The notes beneath the pieces are model-generated. The model ran no database searches. It was not told the DNA's origin and saw only the letters and a list, made by a program, of their open reading frames with translations. The translations under genes were made by a program, and so were the position numbers. Source: Trichobilharzia regenti (Eukaryota > Platyhelminthes > Trematoda > Strigeidida > Schistosomatidae). Taken from it: DNA of 64,000 bases. Positions 25,085-37,058 of this stretch are shown here, piece after piece. Location of the stretch: NCBI GenBank assembly GCA_944472135.2, contig OX235265.1, forward strand, positions 57,299,112 to 57,363,111, given 5' to 3'. The stretch's first letter is position 1. Every line of letters starts with the position of its first letter.

Positions 25085-25635
25085 ATCTGGGGTTCAGATG
25101 ACACTTAAACCAACCAACTCATTCAGAGACACACTTTGTTGGCTTAAGGAAGCGATAGACACAATTAGGAAAAATAATATAATTTACGGAACACTATATA
25201 ATGACTGCAAAATCAATTACATAGTTAAAACTAGTAGATCATTGTCAGCTGGTTATTGAAAGATAGAAATTTAGCCTAGATCTAGAATGATTGACCACAC
25301 TAAGTTGAATAATCTAGAAAAAAGTTCGCCAGTTGCGATACATTCACTTGCATGTAATGATACTGTAGAGTGGGACAGGGTGAAAGTATTGAAAAGTAAT
25401 ATGGTCATTTGGAGGGGGGATTAATCTCTGTGCATCAAATCAACAAAAACTATGTGTAATCAAAATAATACAACATCTGTTTCAAACATATGAATAACTG
25501 CACTAAAAACCGGAGGTGTTAGAGCTATATAAGGCAAGTTAGGATGCTGTTTGAACACCCTGACACAGATTGGAGTAGTAAGTTTTGTTCGAGACGTCAT
25601 CCAATTATTAACACTATATCAGTGTGCAAATAAAA
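25085..25635 (+). pseudogene. Penelope-like element GIY-YIG remnant and terminal repeat
   Basis: Translation gives LKPTNSFRDTLCWLKEAIDT, NNIIYGTLYNDCKINYIVKT and SRSLS, a diverged relative of the coding remnant at 11733 that keeps the second cysteine (NDC) lost in the 0.75-kb copies. Later, WDRVKVLKSN matches WDWMRVLKRN there. The terminal motif gagtagtaagttttgttcgagacgtcatccaa follows at 25573-25604. Stops and small shifts disrupt the frame. Confidence 0.65.
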
Positions 25636-25639
25636 GAAA

Positions 25640-27035
25640 CTCATATATTAATGTTTGCAACACAGTTACTCTAACTAATAATTAGGATAATAAGTAAACT
25701 TGCAGACAGAGCTCTAGGCGATCACTGTTTGGTCGTCAACAAATACCATGAAGGGAAAAACACTTATCCAAGCTGATTTCCTTTATAATTGGACATCGAA
25801 GTAAGTCAGAGGATATAACATCAGTGTAATATTTTTCGTTATGTGCCCTATATAACTTAATAATTAAGCATCCTTTTGTTTTTAAAAGAGAAATTAACTG
25901 ATGTGAAAAATTTTATATTGCATCTGTACTTTCCATTTGTACTTAAATAGTCATGATCGGAACAAAAAATAGACATAAAGGCAAACGAAAACTTTTGTAA
26001 AAATATTTTCCAAGCCTAGATGATAAAGGATATTGTAATGAAATGAAATTTTTCCAATAGTGATTGTCTTTTCCACTTTTGAAGGCGATGACATGCTTTA
26101 GTCTGCCTTGGATATGTAAGAACTTCCGGTACAGTTACAACTGTAATAAAATCATCAACTTTATCAGATGTCATTAATGCACAAATCACGGGTTGGTGAA
26201 ATTAGAAAATCATAGAGCAATAGATTCCTACTCGGTTTCTGAACAGTAATATGTTAACTTCTAGACCCGATAGTTCAAGATTCTAATATTCGTAGATTCG
26301 ATGGTTTGCATAATTACAGAATCTCGAACAGTTTTCCGCTGATTTCTCAAGATACAAAGTTGGAAACAAGAATTTCATTCCTCAACTATTTGTTCCTACA
26401 TTCCTTTTTTCGGTTCTCATTTCATCATACAATACAGTATACCCTTTGAAAATTTATAATTCCCTTGTGATAGAGACATACTTTGTTGATTAATACCATT
26501 AGATAGCTATAATATGCGTTTAGCAAAGTGTTTTGTGTAGTACTCACTGGAATTAAAAGTCTTTTCCTTTGAAACATTTCAGTAATGAGAAATTTTAACT
26601 GGACAATAATTCAAACACTGATCACATAAGAAACATACGGTTCTTTAGTTAGTGGGTCACAGTTCAAACGAAATTCAGTTCGCAGTCTGATATGAATGAT
26701 ATCTAGTTTCCCACTTCGTTTTCATAGTAACTAGCATCCTCGATGTTTGCTGTTAGTCGTAGAACAGAAGGCGATGACCACGAAGAAGTAGGCATAAAAA
26801 CACGTTGAAAGAAAAGATGAATCATGCAAATTGCTTTCTTTTTTATTAAAATAAATAATCTCATGCTTATTCATATGATGAAATGAATATCACTTACTAA
26901 CAGTCTAATGCTAAAATAAACTTTAATCAAATGATTCTGGTGGAAAAAATGTAGCTGAATATTTCATCACCCTCAAGATTCGAACTACTGGGATACTGTC
27001 AATTTAATTAAGCCTCACATCCATATTAGCTAAGT
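25640..27035. other. unassigned stretch
   Basis: No gene, RNA or known repeat recognised. Confidence 0.45.
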
Positions 27036-27039
27036 TTAC

Positions 27040-27240
27040 TTGGTATAACGCACATTGAATGGTTTACGAGTGTACCTTATAATCGCAAGGTCCTCAGTTC
27101 TAACCTCAGTGGGTGCATACTACCAACGAGTCCCGAACTAGGACGAGATAGCCGTCCAGTAATCCCTGGTTTTCTGATGTCACCTCATGATTAAACCTGT
27201 AACCAATCAAATCCCTGCAAATCAACACTTGATACAGACA
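27040..27240 (+). mobile_element. tRNA-derived SINE with hammerhead-like segment (family B)
   Basis: A tRNA-like head (tggtttacgagtgtacc, caaggtcctcagttctaacc) precedes the hammerhead-like segment at 27115-27162 (acgagtcccgaactaggacgagatagccgtccag). It ends in the family B tail (aaccaatcaaatccctgc) shared with the copy at 53095. Core strand one is lost and GAAA reads GAGA. Confidence 0.6.
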
Positions 27241-27242
27241 CC

Positions 27243-27268
27243 TGGATGACGTTTCGAACAAAATTTGG
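27243..27268 (-). repeat. short PLE terminal-motif remnant
   Basis: Minus strand reads attttgttcgaaacgtcatccag, the conserved right half of the PLE terminal motif, directly after the SINE tail. Too short to assign to an element on its own. Confidence 0.3.
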
Positions 27269-27865
27269 TTTTCAAGTGTGGGTGAAAATTTAGTTTGTTC
27301 GGTTGAAACGTTTTATGAGTTCAAACGGTTAAAGCAAACAGGTATCCCAGCTGAGTGACTTTTGGACAGATTTGCCGAATATATACCAAAGAAGTATCAC
27401 TATGGGGGAATTGATGTTGGTAAAAGTAATCAGTGGACACGCATCGTAACTCCAACTAACTTCTTATATTTTCAAAGTTCATAATCAAAGTTGGTACTCT
27501 TGTCTCAACAGCTGAAAAGTAAATACATGTGAATGTAAATCATGTCTTCACAGCACAGCTGTAGAGACGCCGTGCTGGAAAGTGCCAATATGCCAGGAAA
27601 GTAGTTTCAGAGCTTCTCGCTCACTGCCTCCAATCATCTAAAATCAATTTAAAGTGTTCCTGTCTGCTGAGTCTCCTAGCTTGCCTAAAATATTTCAGGT
27701 TTGACTGAAAAAATTCAATCAGTATCATGACTAAGAGCTAGATAAATGACATGTTACGCCCTATTGAAGAATTATGACGGGTTATCCGTATGGTACCGTA
27801 CTATCGACAACAGGGCCAGAGTAAAGCTGTATCAAACTATGAGTGTCTGAGCAGAAGTAAGGAAG

Positions 27866-28034
27866 CTTACCGAAAATCATAAGAAAAAGGCACAAACAGC
27901 GAAGAAAATTTTCTTATCGATGATTCATTTTCATGATAATTATAATTATAATTACGATTGTGCAGCTCATGAAAATGAATCGTCGATAAGAAATTTTCCT
28001 TCGCTGTTTGTGCCTTTTTCTTACCGAAAATCAT
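27866..28034. mobile_element. hairpin (foldback) element with 15-bp flanking direct repeats
   Basis: Arms 27881-27936 and 27967-28022 are reverse complements over 56 bp with about three mismatches, separated by a 30-bp AT-rich loop. The 15-mer cttaccgaaaatcat stands immediately outside at 27866-27880 and again at 28020-28034, as a target duplication would. The minus-strand frame at 27867-28085 only reads through the hairpin. A foldback or MITE-like insertion fits best, but a template-switch event could also copy the flank. Confidence 0.65.
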
Positions 28035-28039
28035 TAACA

Positions 28040-31000
28040 CTACTTGTGTAAGAGAAAAGCATATTATAGGATTAAGCACCAGCATACTTTATGTATTGAG
28101 TCAATTATCAAGAAGGCACAGAAATAGGGGTGTGATAGCTTGCCTTACAAAGAGTAGAGTACATCTTCCTATTCATTTCGCTTTTATTGATTTTGAATTA
28201 TCCAAATGTAGTCAGTGTGTTTCTGATTAAAATTATTATAATCGGAGAATTCAGCTGAAAAGTGTTCTATAGGCGTTTGTATTTCCCTGAAAACTCACAG
28301 CAACCTGTGTTATTATTATTATGCAATAACAAAATCTTTCGAAGTCATGAATTTCCTTCTGCCTTGAACATAGACACTCTTGGACTCTTCTGGAATACTT
28401 AATGTTTTCATCCTCAAAAATGTTTGTTTGAAATGCACTTCTTCCATTAAGCATTCTTGACACACATACACATGGCAATCAGGAAAGAAAAGCTGGAGAT
28501 GTTTCCGCTAATAACTTCATACGGTTAACTTCATAACTTCATATGATACCCAAATCACTCATACAATATATCAACAAATAGAAATAAGAGTGGAGACTGC
28601 TTAAATATCTTTTACTGGGTTAAAGTAGTGAGTGATCCAATGCCTCCTACATTTTTTGATTTATCGCCATCTGATGTTGTTGTACGATGAAGTTTTGTTT
28701 GAAATACATAGAAGTTTTACGAACCCAACCACTGAATTGTTTCCTATTTTGTTGAGAGCCCTGTGAAACAGCGATCAGTGATAATTGTAATCATTTCTGT
28801 AAGTTCTGGTCAACAAATGCAATTATTTACTAATAATCTGAGGTGTTCACAGTGCTACAAAACTGTTGTATTATTAATTCATGTGTTATTTGATTCAGCC
28901 ATCCGAAGGAGACGAGATTTAGCACAGGGTGGATACTTATCACAAATATAATGTAAAACCATGAAAGATGAGTTAAGTTAGCGGCTGTTTTCACTTTTAT
29001 TTTCGTGCATTTAAGGAATTTTAGTCATAGAGCAGTTTTGAAGCATCTCACTGACGTCATCTTACTCTTCTTGCATTCTGCCAGCAGTCGGGAGAAGTTA
29101 AGCTACAACTGCTACTCCAGCCTATGACCTTCGACAACCAATTAGAGCAATAGGTGATACAAACAAGTCAAATTGTGCCTTCTGTTCTGGATTTATTATT
29201 GAGTTCCAAGTGAATCTAGTGTTTGACTACTACGTGAATAATGGGTTCACTGGGGTTGCTGAAATAATGCATACAAGAGGGAAGCTTGACCGGATAACCG
29301 GTCTTTTGGGAGGATTGGGATTTTAGGATAGATTAAAGAAGAGAATCAGAAATATGAACAGACCTTAGAACACCATGATCTTCAGTCATCTTCTCAACAA
29401 TTTTCCGACTTTTGTTATTCCTTAATCCTGCTTAGTTGCTCATAGTCAGTGATGAGGTTATTCAGGGTGGCTGCTACAGTTTAACTTCTCCAAGGTTTGG
29501 ATTATTCAAGTCACATATTCGTCAATTGTTTCAAAGTGGTTACAGAAGTAAAAGGAATCTGAAGAACATATAATCCGTGGAAACAGAAACAGGAGATAAA
29601 TGGATGCATATATTTCTTTTAAGCACACCTATAAAACTGGTCCTGTGATAGAACAAAGAATATTCTCTGTTCACTGATCAGTCACTTGAAATTTTTAATA
29701 GGCGTCTTGAATTAAATAGATATTGTGTATTGTTTATTTTTCAACCTATTTGGTTGATTAATCTGCCGTAGTATTTGCCTATCCTCATAAGTGAGTAACT
29801 CTTACAAAAGGACACAGTTTCTCCGAATTCTAGAGATTTAGTCAAGGAATTATAGAATAACGGCCGTTTACGAAAAAGCCAACGATAAATATGTGGTTTA
29901 TCATTCGTTTAAGTCTATTTGTATTGACTGTAGATTGATTTATATTGCAACGAATACTCGGTTATTGTTGTACATCAGTTCCTAGCACGGATGCTCTGAC
30001 GATGTCTACTGGTTAACAGAATGTTATTCAGTTGACCGCAGCTAGCAGTAAAAATCAGCATCCTGGATTCAATTGCTAAGCACCATCCATCACGTGAGAT
30101 TATGTTACTTATCACTGATTTTAATTTCTGGTAGTTAAGGTGACCAGTGACGTCACTTCTACTCCCCTGGCTTTCAAACTTCACTTATAAATAAATGCAA
30201 TGATTAGCATTAATACAACTTACGGGGAACAAATAACCTATTCTCTACCTTTCTTCATACAATTTATTTTCACTTAATAAAAGGTCGACAAGGTTGTCTC
30301 ACAACATTAGTTACCATAGCCTATTTTGTTCTGGATTCAAGTGACCAGTTGAAAACACTAGATAGAGATGATCTTTAGCCATAGTTACTTCCACCTAAAG
30401 GAGGGACAAGGGAAACTTTATACTCTCTTTACTAACTTTTGAGCGATTAAAGATTTTTCAGTATGTTTTCTTTCATTTCATATGCCTAATAAGCATTTTA
30501 CAATTATACCATATATGGAAATTATTTCTACAGTTTAAAAAAACTATTCGGGGTTATTCTTATAATTAATACATATCCATTAAATATGACTAATTGCCAG
30601 GGATCAAGATATTTTTATGGTAGTATGCACTGCTTCTTACTGCACTCCAGACATCTAGCTACCCTTTATGGTCTAGCAAAATAATTAGTATAACAGGGAT
30701 GATACATGTGTTGACTCCTTGAAATTATTATCAAACATCATAACAACTTTGTGAGAAACTTGTTCCATAACGTTCTCATTTAAAGATGCTTTGCTTACAT
30801 AAAAGGAAGAGGAGAGCTACTAAATATATTTAACACTAACTTCCAAGAAATTTAAAAGGATGAAAAACTGAAGAATAGCTAACAGCTGGAAGAATATCTA
30901 TTGTATAAATTACAAAGCAAAATATGTCCAATATCTAATTTTAGTGCGGACTTCGTTATTAACTGATATCAGGGACTCATTGTAAACTATATGGCACTGG

Positions 31001-31075
31001 ACATCTGTGTCTCCCCAACTTGAGAATCTTCATCGGTCACTAGAATGCTACACAGTGGTTTGATAATCAATGTCT
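28040..31075. other. unassigned stretch
   Basis: At 30058-30090 gcatcctggattcaattgct resembles the 3' tail of SM-alpha but no ribozyme strand precedes it. No coding sequence recognised; frames at 28251-28478, 28763-28951 and 29975-30184 lack domains. Confidence 0.4.
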
Positions 31076-31079
31076 TTCA

Positions 31080-31200
31080 CTTGTAAACACAAAGTTCTGA
31101 ACCAGATGCATGATAGCATCATATGAGTATGTACTGGTGAGAAGTTTGGAATAAGACGAAACGGTTATCCAGTACGCCTTGGCTTTCACTGATCCTCTTT
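31080..31200 (+). mobile_element. SINE fragment with hammerhead-like segment (family B)
   Basis: gtactggtgagaagtttgg, aagacgaaacgg and atccagtac line up with the family B hammerhead segment at 53104-53149. Helix I strands gtactg and cagtac are intact; the first core strand reads gtgagaa. The tRNA-like head is not clear. Confidence 0.5.
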
Positions 31201-31407
31201 CTTATCTTTTTTATTGACCAAAATTACGCTAGAACCAATCAAAAATTCAGGCAATATAATCCGATTGTGTTCATTATTAGGAGTAATTTATGACTATTTG
31301 TACCTGTTGGTAGTGTCTAGTCGATAAAATCCAGAAAACGTAGATCCATTTCAATTATCTACATGCTAGGCTCGCCAGTGATATACTCCAATGGATTGAT
31401 CCGAGGA

Positions 31408-31603
31408 TAATTTTTTATTTTTTATTTACAGCTTGATTCCACACTGTATTTTTGGTACAAGTATGGAATTTTCAGCATGGATATCGGTAGCCCAAATTTC
31501 GCAGGCCGACCATAGATATCAGGTGTGCGTCGGCGGGTACTCGAACCCTGGACCATATGCATGGTCGGTGAGAGTCCTAACCACTGTGCCACCAACGCAC
31601 TAA
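31408..31603 (-). mobile_element. tRNA-derived SINE (family C)
   Basis: Minus strand begins gtgcgttggtggcacagtgg (A box tggcacagtggttaggac), has the B box gggttcgagtacc, then a body cacctgatatc...aaatttgggct...gaaaattccatacttgtacc and an A-rich end. The copy at 61550 (+) shares head, body and tail. Pol III transcription is expected for such heads. Confidence 0.75.
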
Positions 31604-32132
31604 GAAGCGATTGCCTTGGTTAATGGAAAATTCTTAATAATCTCTTCAATAAAAGTCTATCAGTAGATTTAGACACGAAAACAGATTTACTTCAAGAAGA
31701 TAAAAGCATTAGAGTATATCTCGCAACCGATTCACGAAACGATGACAATTATTTCGATCAGTATGGGTGAAAAGCATAAAGCTATGGGTAAGGTGATTAG
31801 GGTTGAAAAGTAGGCTGGTATCATCTACATAACTAACTTCTAAACTTAGATCCAAGACAAATCTTTCATGTTTTGATTGACTACAGCAATTTTTTAGTTG
31901 GTTGAATGGTTATAGGCAACCGATAAAGGTCTCTGGACCTATGTTTCGTGCTTTCTGGCACTCGTAGGCAAGATATATCTGCGATTTTGAAGGAAATATT
32001 ATCCCCTGTAAGATTCGAACCCGAGTCACTCTTTCCTGTGATTAATGACGTTAAAAAATTACTAAAGAAAGGATAATGTAAAGTTATTTAGTTATAGCTC
32101 AGAGTTCTTTGTCATTGTTCCATTTTATTGTC

Positions 32133-32866
32133 ATTTAATTCCATATTAGATAAGTTTATTTTAAATATCACACAGTGATTCAGTACTAAGAACTGGATGA
32201 CATTTCGAGCATAAATTACTACTCATTATTATATCAATTTAAGTCACGTGGTTTCACAATTTGTCTTACATGTATATATATATATATTCTCTCAGAGATA
32301 AACTTTGTCGTCTTAAGGACCCAACAGATCCAATTAGGAAAATTAATATGATTTACCAAACAGCATGTAATGACTGAGGTGAGCTGAATTACATAGCTCA
32401 GACTAGTAGATCGGGGTCGATTCGATTAGTGGAACATGAAAGTTTAGCTAGAGCTAGAATGATTGACCCTGCTGAGTTAAATATCCTAGAAAAGGCTCAG
32501 CCATTGCACAGCACTCACTTACATGTAATCACAAAATAGGGTGGGTGGGATTGGATGAGAGTATTAAAACGTAATATAGTTAGGTGGAGTGAGAGAGTGA
32601 GAGAGAGGTTAATCACTGAAGCTTTGTTTATCGAATCAACACCGCACACGTGTAATTATATTGACACAACGCCTATACCGAAGATATGGAAAGTGACAAC
32701 AAACGAAAAGGTGAAGTTGGAGAGATAGAATATATATATAAGACAAATTGTGAAACCGTGTGACTAAAATTGATAAGATTATGAGCAGTAATTTATGCTC
32801 GAAACCTTGTCATCCAGTTGTTAATGTTGCATCACTGTATGATATTTAGAATAAACTTATGTAAAA
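32133..32866 (+). mobile_element. 0.75-kb PLE-derived element with inverted terminal repeats, copy 2
   Basis: Nearly the same sequence as 11570-12305 over the whole length, with only scattered substitutions, including a single-base difference that restores an arginine codon where copy 1 has TGA. Terminal repeats are at the left (32135-32250) and right (about 32755-32866). The internal GIY-YIG frame still has at least two stops (after CND and after VIT). Hammerhead-like motifs occur at about 32192-32235 (-) and 32770-32818 (+). The outer ~20 bases differ between copies, so the true element ends lie near the ttccatattag / aataaactta borders. Confidence 0.8.
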
Positions 32867-33508
32867 TGAGATTCATGGTGTCTTTAAAACGATTTTGTGA
32901 CAAGAATTGACAAGAATTTTTAAGCACAATACGATATGTAACTTCTTCTGAAAAGATATTGAGTGGCATAGAGATAGATTAAGTTGTGAAGGGCGGAAAT
33001 GAGAGATCCTTGTGGAACATTATAGGAAGTGTGGGGACAAAATACAGATAATCTTTGCTAGTTGAAATCTCAATGTCAAATTTTTGTATTTCGCCAAAAC
33101 TCTGCATAACTTTAAGAAATAACTAATCTCTGTTTTCTGCTGCTATACTTGTTATCGCTGCCTCCGACTGGATGAAGACATCGTGGTGTGCAGATTTTGA
33201 AGAGTGAGACACCTGAAGATTCTTGAGGTATATCGAAGCCATTGCTGAGTTGGTAGGCGTCTGGGATTCGATGGCAAGAACAGCGACGCTAGAGACCCTA
33301 TTAGGAGGTCGAGCAGAAGCTGCCTACGATCCTTTGTCTGCTATAGGTACATAGGTTACTGAGCAGCTGACTGCGGAATTCGGCAGCCCTGCAGAAATTT
33401 AGAAGCTTACAGCTAGTCTCGGCAGTAACGCCCACTAATCTTCTGCAACGAGCTTTAAAGTTAATGGAAATAAAAACATATCAATCATACCGGTTAGGAT
33501 TCCTGGCT

Positions 33509-33738
33509 TGCGTCGGTGGTATAGCGGTTAGGACGCTCGCCGACCATGCGCATGGTCCGGGGTTCGATCCCCGGCTGGCGCACTCCTTTACCTCGCTGAG
33601 TCAGAAATAATGCTAGTAAAGAGGAAAAGGTTGGGTATGAGGTTAGCAATCCCATCCTGTAAAAATAAACACTGCTATAGAAACTTCAAGCCACTAGCTT
33701 GAAGCCCTATGTTCCACTGGGGAACGTGAAGGAAAAAA
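33509..33738 (+). mobile_element. tRNA-derived SINE with RTE-like 3' tail (family D)
   Basis: 33510-33582 folds like a tRNA: acceptor strands gcgtcgg and ctggcgc pair over 7 positions with G-U pairs, the A box is tggtatagcggttaggacg, and the B box is ggttcgatccc. A non-tRNA body follows, and the element ends cttgaagccctatgttccac. That tail is shared with the RTE copies ending at 14960 (-), 38605 (+) and with 54375 (+). A SINE that borrows the RTE 3' end would be recognised by RTE reverse transcriptase. Confidence 0.75.
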
Positions 33739-33739
33739 G

Positions 33740-34318
33740 AAATTATACAAAAATGAATCGTACTTTTTGGAAAATTCAAACCTCTTTTAATCTTAATTAT
33801 ATCCCAACGTAGTTGTTGCTTATGTAGTAAGTTTATACAGTTGAGAAACACACATTCTACAAAGCACATATATTTGTTGTGATTGTGTTCTTTGTAGCGA
33901 GTGGGTTAATTGCAGCTTTTTGATCAGAACTTCAAGACTAAACTGTTGCTGAACTCTTTATTGCAGTTTATTTACTCAAAGTTCTGTCTGGGTGTCCACT
34001 GAAATATACATATGTAAGGTACCACTCTGTACTTCAATTAATTCTGAATAAAAAATAGTTAAAACAATGTTTGTAGAGTGAAACCAGTCAACTGTTTTAC
34101 TTCATGGCTATGGATCACCGTCGAAAAGCAACACCAATTGCCAAACTCTTGTAAATCATATGGCTATAGGTATTTATTAGTCATTTGGGGTTCTAATAAT
34201 GTCATGATTTCCAGTTTTTATTGGTCAGTGAATTTTAAAAGTTTATTCTTTAGCTAAGTGCTTAAAAACAAGACTTATTAGTAGCTCTAGTTTGAAGGAG
34301 TCAGTTTGAACGAAGTAG
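33740..34318. other. unassigned stretch
   Basis: No gene or repeat recognised. Confidence 0.4.
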
Positions 34319-34327
34319 GAGATGCTA

Positions 34328-34658
34328 CTTAATTGGTGGATGGTGACTAGCAGTGGAATCCAGGATGCATATTTCGTCCTATTTGGGACTCGTCAGCTGG
34401 ATGTATCTGCATTTTCCAGTGAGTGATGATGTCCCTACCGTGGCTCGAACCCAGTGCCCATAGTTTCAAACGCCAAAGCGTTATCCACTAGACCACTTGG
34501 GTCACGACAACCACCTGTTGTGCAACGGGTTATATTAATTTAATTGAATTTTTGATTTTCCCGTCGATTGATTGAACCGAAGTGCGTGGTCTCAGGTTGA
34601 CATGTCTTGACATGACTTCGGTCCAATCAACTGACGGGAAAATCAAAAATTTAATTAC
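34328..34658 (-). mobile_element. SM-alpha-type hammerhead retroposon, copy 2
   Basis: The 331-bp element on the minus strand is bounded by the 9-bp direct repeat gagatgcta at 34319-34327 and 34659-34667. Order: interrupted palindrome (aattttcccgtc... arms about 34548-34585 and 34610-34650), tRNA-like A box tggtctagtggataacgc, B box gggttcgagcc, hammerhead, and the tail tggattccactgctagtcac. Length and order match SM-alpha of schistosomes. Compared with copy 1, the palindrome loop is about 50 bp shorter. Confidence 0.88.
34353..34407 (-). ncRNA. hammerhead ribozyme with intact core
   Basis: On the minus strand: helix I atccag, core ctgacga, helix II gtcc-caaat-aggac, core gaaa, a short helix III region tatgc, the cleavage triplet atc, and the helix I partner ctggat. 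All conserved core positions (CUGANGA, GAAA, NUH) are present. The short helix III is usual for this family and often makes cleavage depend on a dimeric RNA. Self-cleavage of the transcript is expected but not shown here. Confidence 0.85.
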
Positions 34659-34667
34659 GAGATGCTA

Positions 34668-34995
34668 TGATTAAGGTTGATGACTTCTGTTACGATGCAC
34701 GTTTGCGTTCATAATATATATAGCGAAGCCTCAAATTTACCGTAGGTAATTTTGACACATAAAAGTTAACCTGGACGCTTCGTGTTCACACGACAGTTTG
34801 ATTCAGAATAACCAGTCAGTAGTCATCTAGACCGATGAGGTTGTTCACACAGTGGATTACATTCTTCAATATTTGATAAGATACCTAATCACCCCAGCAC
34901 ATCTGTTGACTGACACTTAAAATGTTTTCCAAGAAGACAAGTGCAATCTTATATGTCTGGCTGTAACTCCAAACAGTGCTGAGCTAAACGAACCT
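34668..34995. other. unassigned stretch
   Basis: No gene or repeat recognised. Confidence 0.4.
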
Positions 34996-34999
34996 CTGT

Positions 35000-35110
35000 G
35001 TAGAGGTGAAAATCCTTCACTTCTAGTTTACTAATGTTCAACAGTACGCACTCATGACCCCACCAGAGATCGTACGTAGGATCCTCAGGTTATTAGGTTT
35101 GCGCGTTGAG
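35000..35110 (-). mobile_element. SINE remnant (family B)
   Basis: Minus strand shows cctgaggatcctacg, gtcatgagtgcgtactgttgaac, then agtaaactag, collinear with tRNA-like plus hammerhead-like parts of family B. Strongly decayed. Confidence 0.35.
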
Positions 35111-37031
35111 CATTCAAACACAGGTTCGGAATCATTTAGTCCATGAATTCGAATTCATGTGAATTCACGATATAGTTTCACCGCCAACCAGCGTCATCAA
35201 CGAGCATATGTCCTCACATCCGGCTTCGTAGATTCAGTCGGTCAAAACGTGTCACCAGAACTTTGTGAAATTCTGTCCGTAGTCAGTGAATAACTAGCAA
35301 TGGACTGATCAGAATTTATGGAAATTCGGCTGATTTCAGATTTATGGATTTGCATCGACTGACTGGTTCCTTATAATATTAAAGGTCACATTTGGGATTC
35401 CCACGATTCACTTCATCTATGAATATTGATAGTTTTAGCCTATTCTACACTGATTGTAATAAAGTAAACCAAAAAGGAACTGAATAAGTTATCGATTAAT
35501 TTAAATAAGTGTTCTCTGACTGAAACCCTGAACATGATTATTTTTTTTAATCCATCTAAAACTGTACACCGTCAACTCTGACTGGAATTCAAAAGAATCA
35601 CTTTATGAAATCTCCTTCTTTTGAATTTCCTGCTGAATGACTTCATTGAACTGAAATGCTCAGTTTCTGTTGATGTATTGGTTCGTAGTACGGACAATTC
35701 AACCATGTTTTAAGGTTAGCATACTGACACTTTATTTTTGACGGCTTGCACTAGAATCCAAGATGCACGTGGATAACATCTTAGCGTCTAAATTAGTGAG
35801 TGCTCAGTTTGAGTATCAGTAAGAATACCATAATTCAGTGGAAGATGCAGACATATTTTTCTCTTTCGTTGACTGTTCATACTTTTTTTCTTTCGTTCCT
35901 TTACATTCCTAGTGGAGCATATGGCTTCATGCTTCAGGTTTGAAATTTTAATAGCGGTAGTGTTTTGCTTACAAAAGGGTAGGAGTTGCTAGTCTCTTCA
36001 CAAACCCTACCTTCTTACTAGGATTACTACCGACTATGTGGGGTTTCAGAGTCTATGGGCTGCAGGACCAGGACCTCTTCACTGTTTGTGGTTATTCTAC
36101 CAACGTCCTAATGCTTTCCTCAAATGTCGTCAACTTGTTTCAGTGATGACTACTATTAATTGTAATACACACAATTTTTTTCGATAAAAAATAACAAAGC
36201 CATTTTCAATAACACCACTCGCATTTTTAAAATTCCCAAAACTATTATAATCTAGCTAGTGGGCCATAATTCCTCAAGAGGCTGTCACAGGTTGTCAAGG
36301 CAACTGTCAAAAAATAGTACTTCCAAGCGATTGTAATCTAACACAATAAATATTTTTGATAGAATTAAAATTATTACGATTATAGAATTATACTGTTTAA
36401 TTAGTTTTTTCAATAAAATTTCTGGAATAATAAAAAATATATGATGAAAGTTTTTCTAAAATCCCACTAATTCAACTTCCTGTCCTTTTTTACCTTCTCT
36501 TTCCCTCAGTCACTCTCCGTCTCTCTCGCGTTTTTGCGCGCTTAATTTCACTAACAGTTTTACTTAACAGCGACTAATATGAAAGCCAGACGATATGAAT
36601 TAGACAGCTTTGATAAATTGTTCTCATTTAATAGTTGTGTATATATCTGCAGTTAAATATAACGTAATAAATAGTTTATTTTTCCCATTTCCCTCATTGT
36701 TTTTCTCTTAAAAAAACTGTTTTGTCTTTAAATGTATACTATAAAAGCACTGATGGCGTTTGACATCAATCATGAATATACATCAGTAATTGGACATTGA
36801 TCACCAGTCAAATTAGTACGCGCGCGTGACTTAATTTTAACTTAACATTCACGACATATATGCACAAATAGAAAACAGATAAGTATTATAGGGGAATTTT
36901 TATTTGAATCGTATTTCCTCTAACCTGGGAGGCCTTCACTTATGAGTTATTTAGGGAAGAATGTATTTTTTTCATTCATTCTGTCACTGATTAAGGTAGG
37001 GTACAGAAGAGTTTACGGCATCCTGTCTTTA

Positions 37032-37058
37032 TGTATATATATATATATATATATATAT
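37032..37058. repeat. (TA)n microsatellite
   Basis: Alternating T and A, about 27 bases. Confidence 0.9.

Noticed and set aside
30058..30095. Third SM-alpha copy
   Set aside because: Only the tail gcatcctggattca is similar; no hammerhead strand or tRNA-like boxes precede it.
33510..33582. Genuine tRNA gene
   Set aside because: Acceptor stem and A/B boxes look right, but the T-loop spacing is off, the anticodon arm does not pair well, and a non-tRNA SINE body with RTE tail follows.
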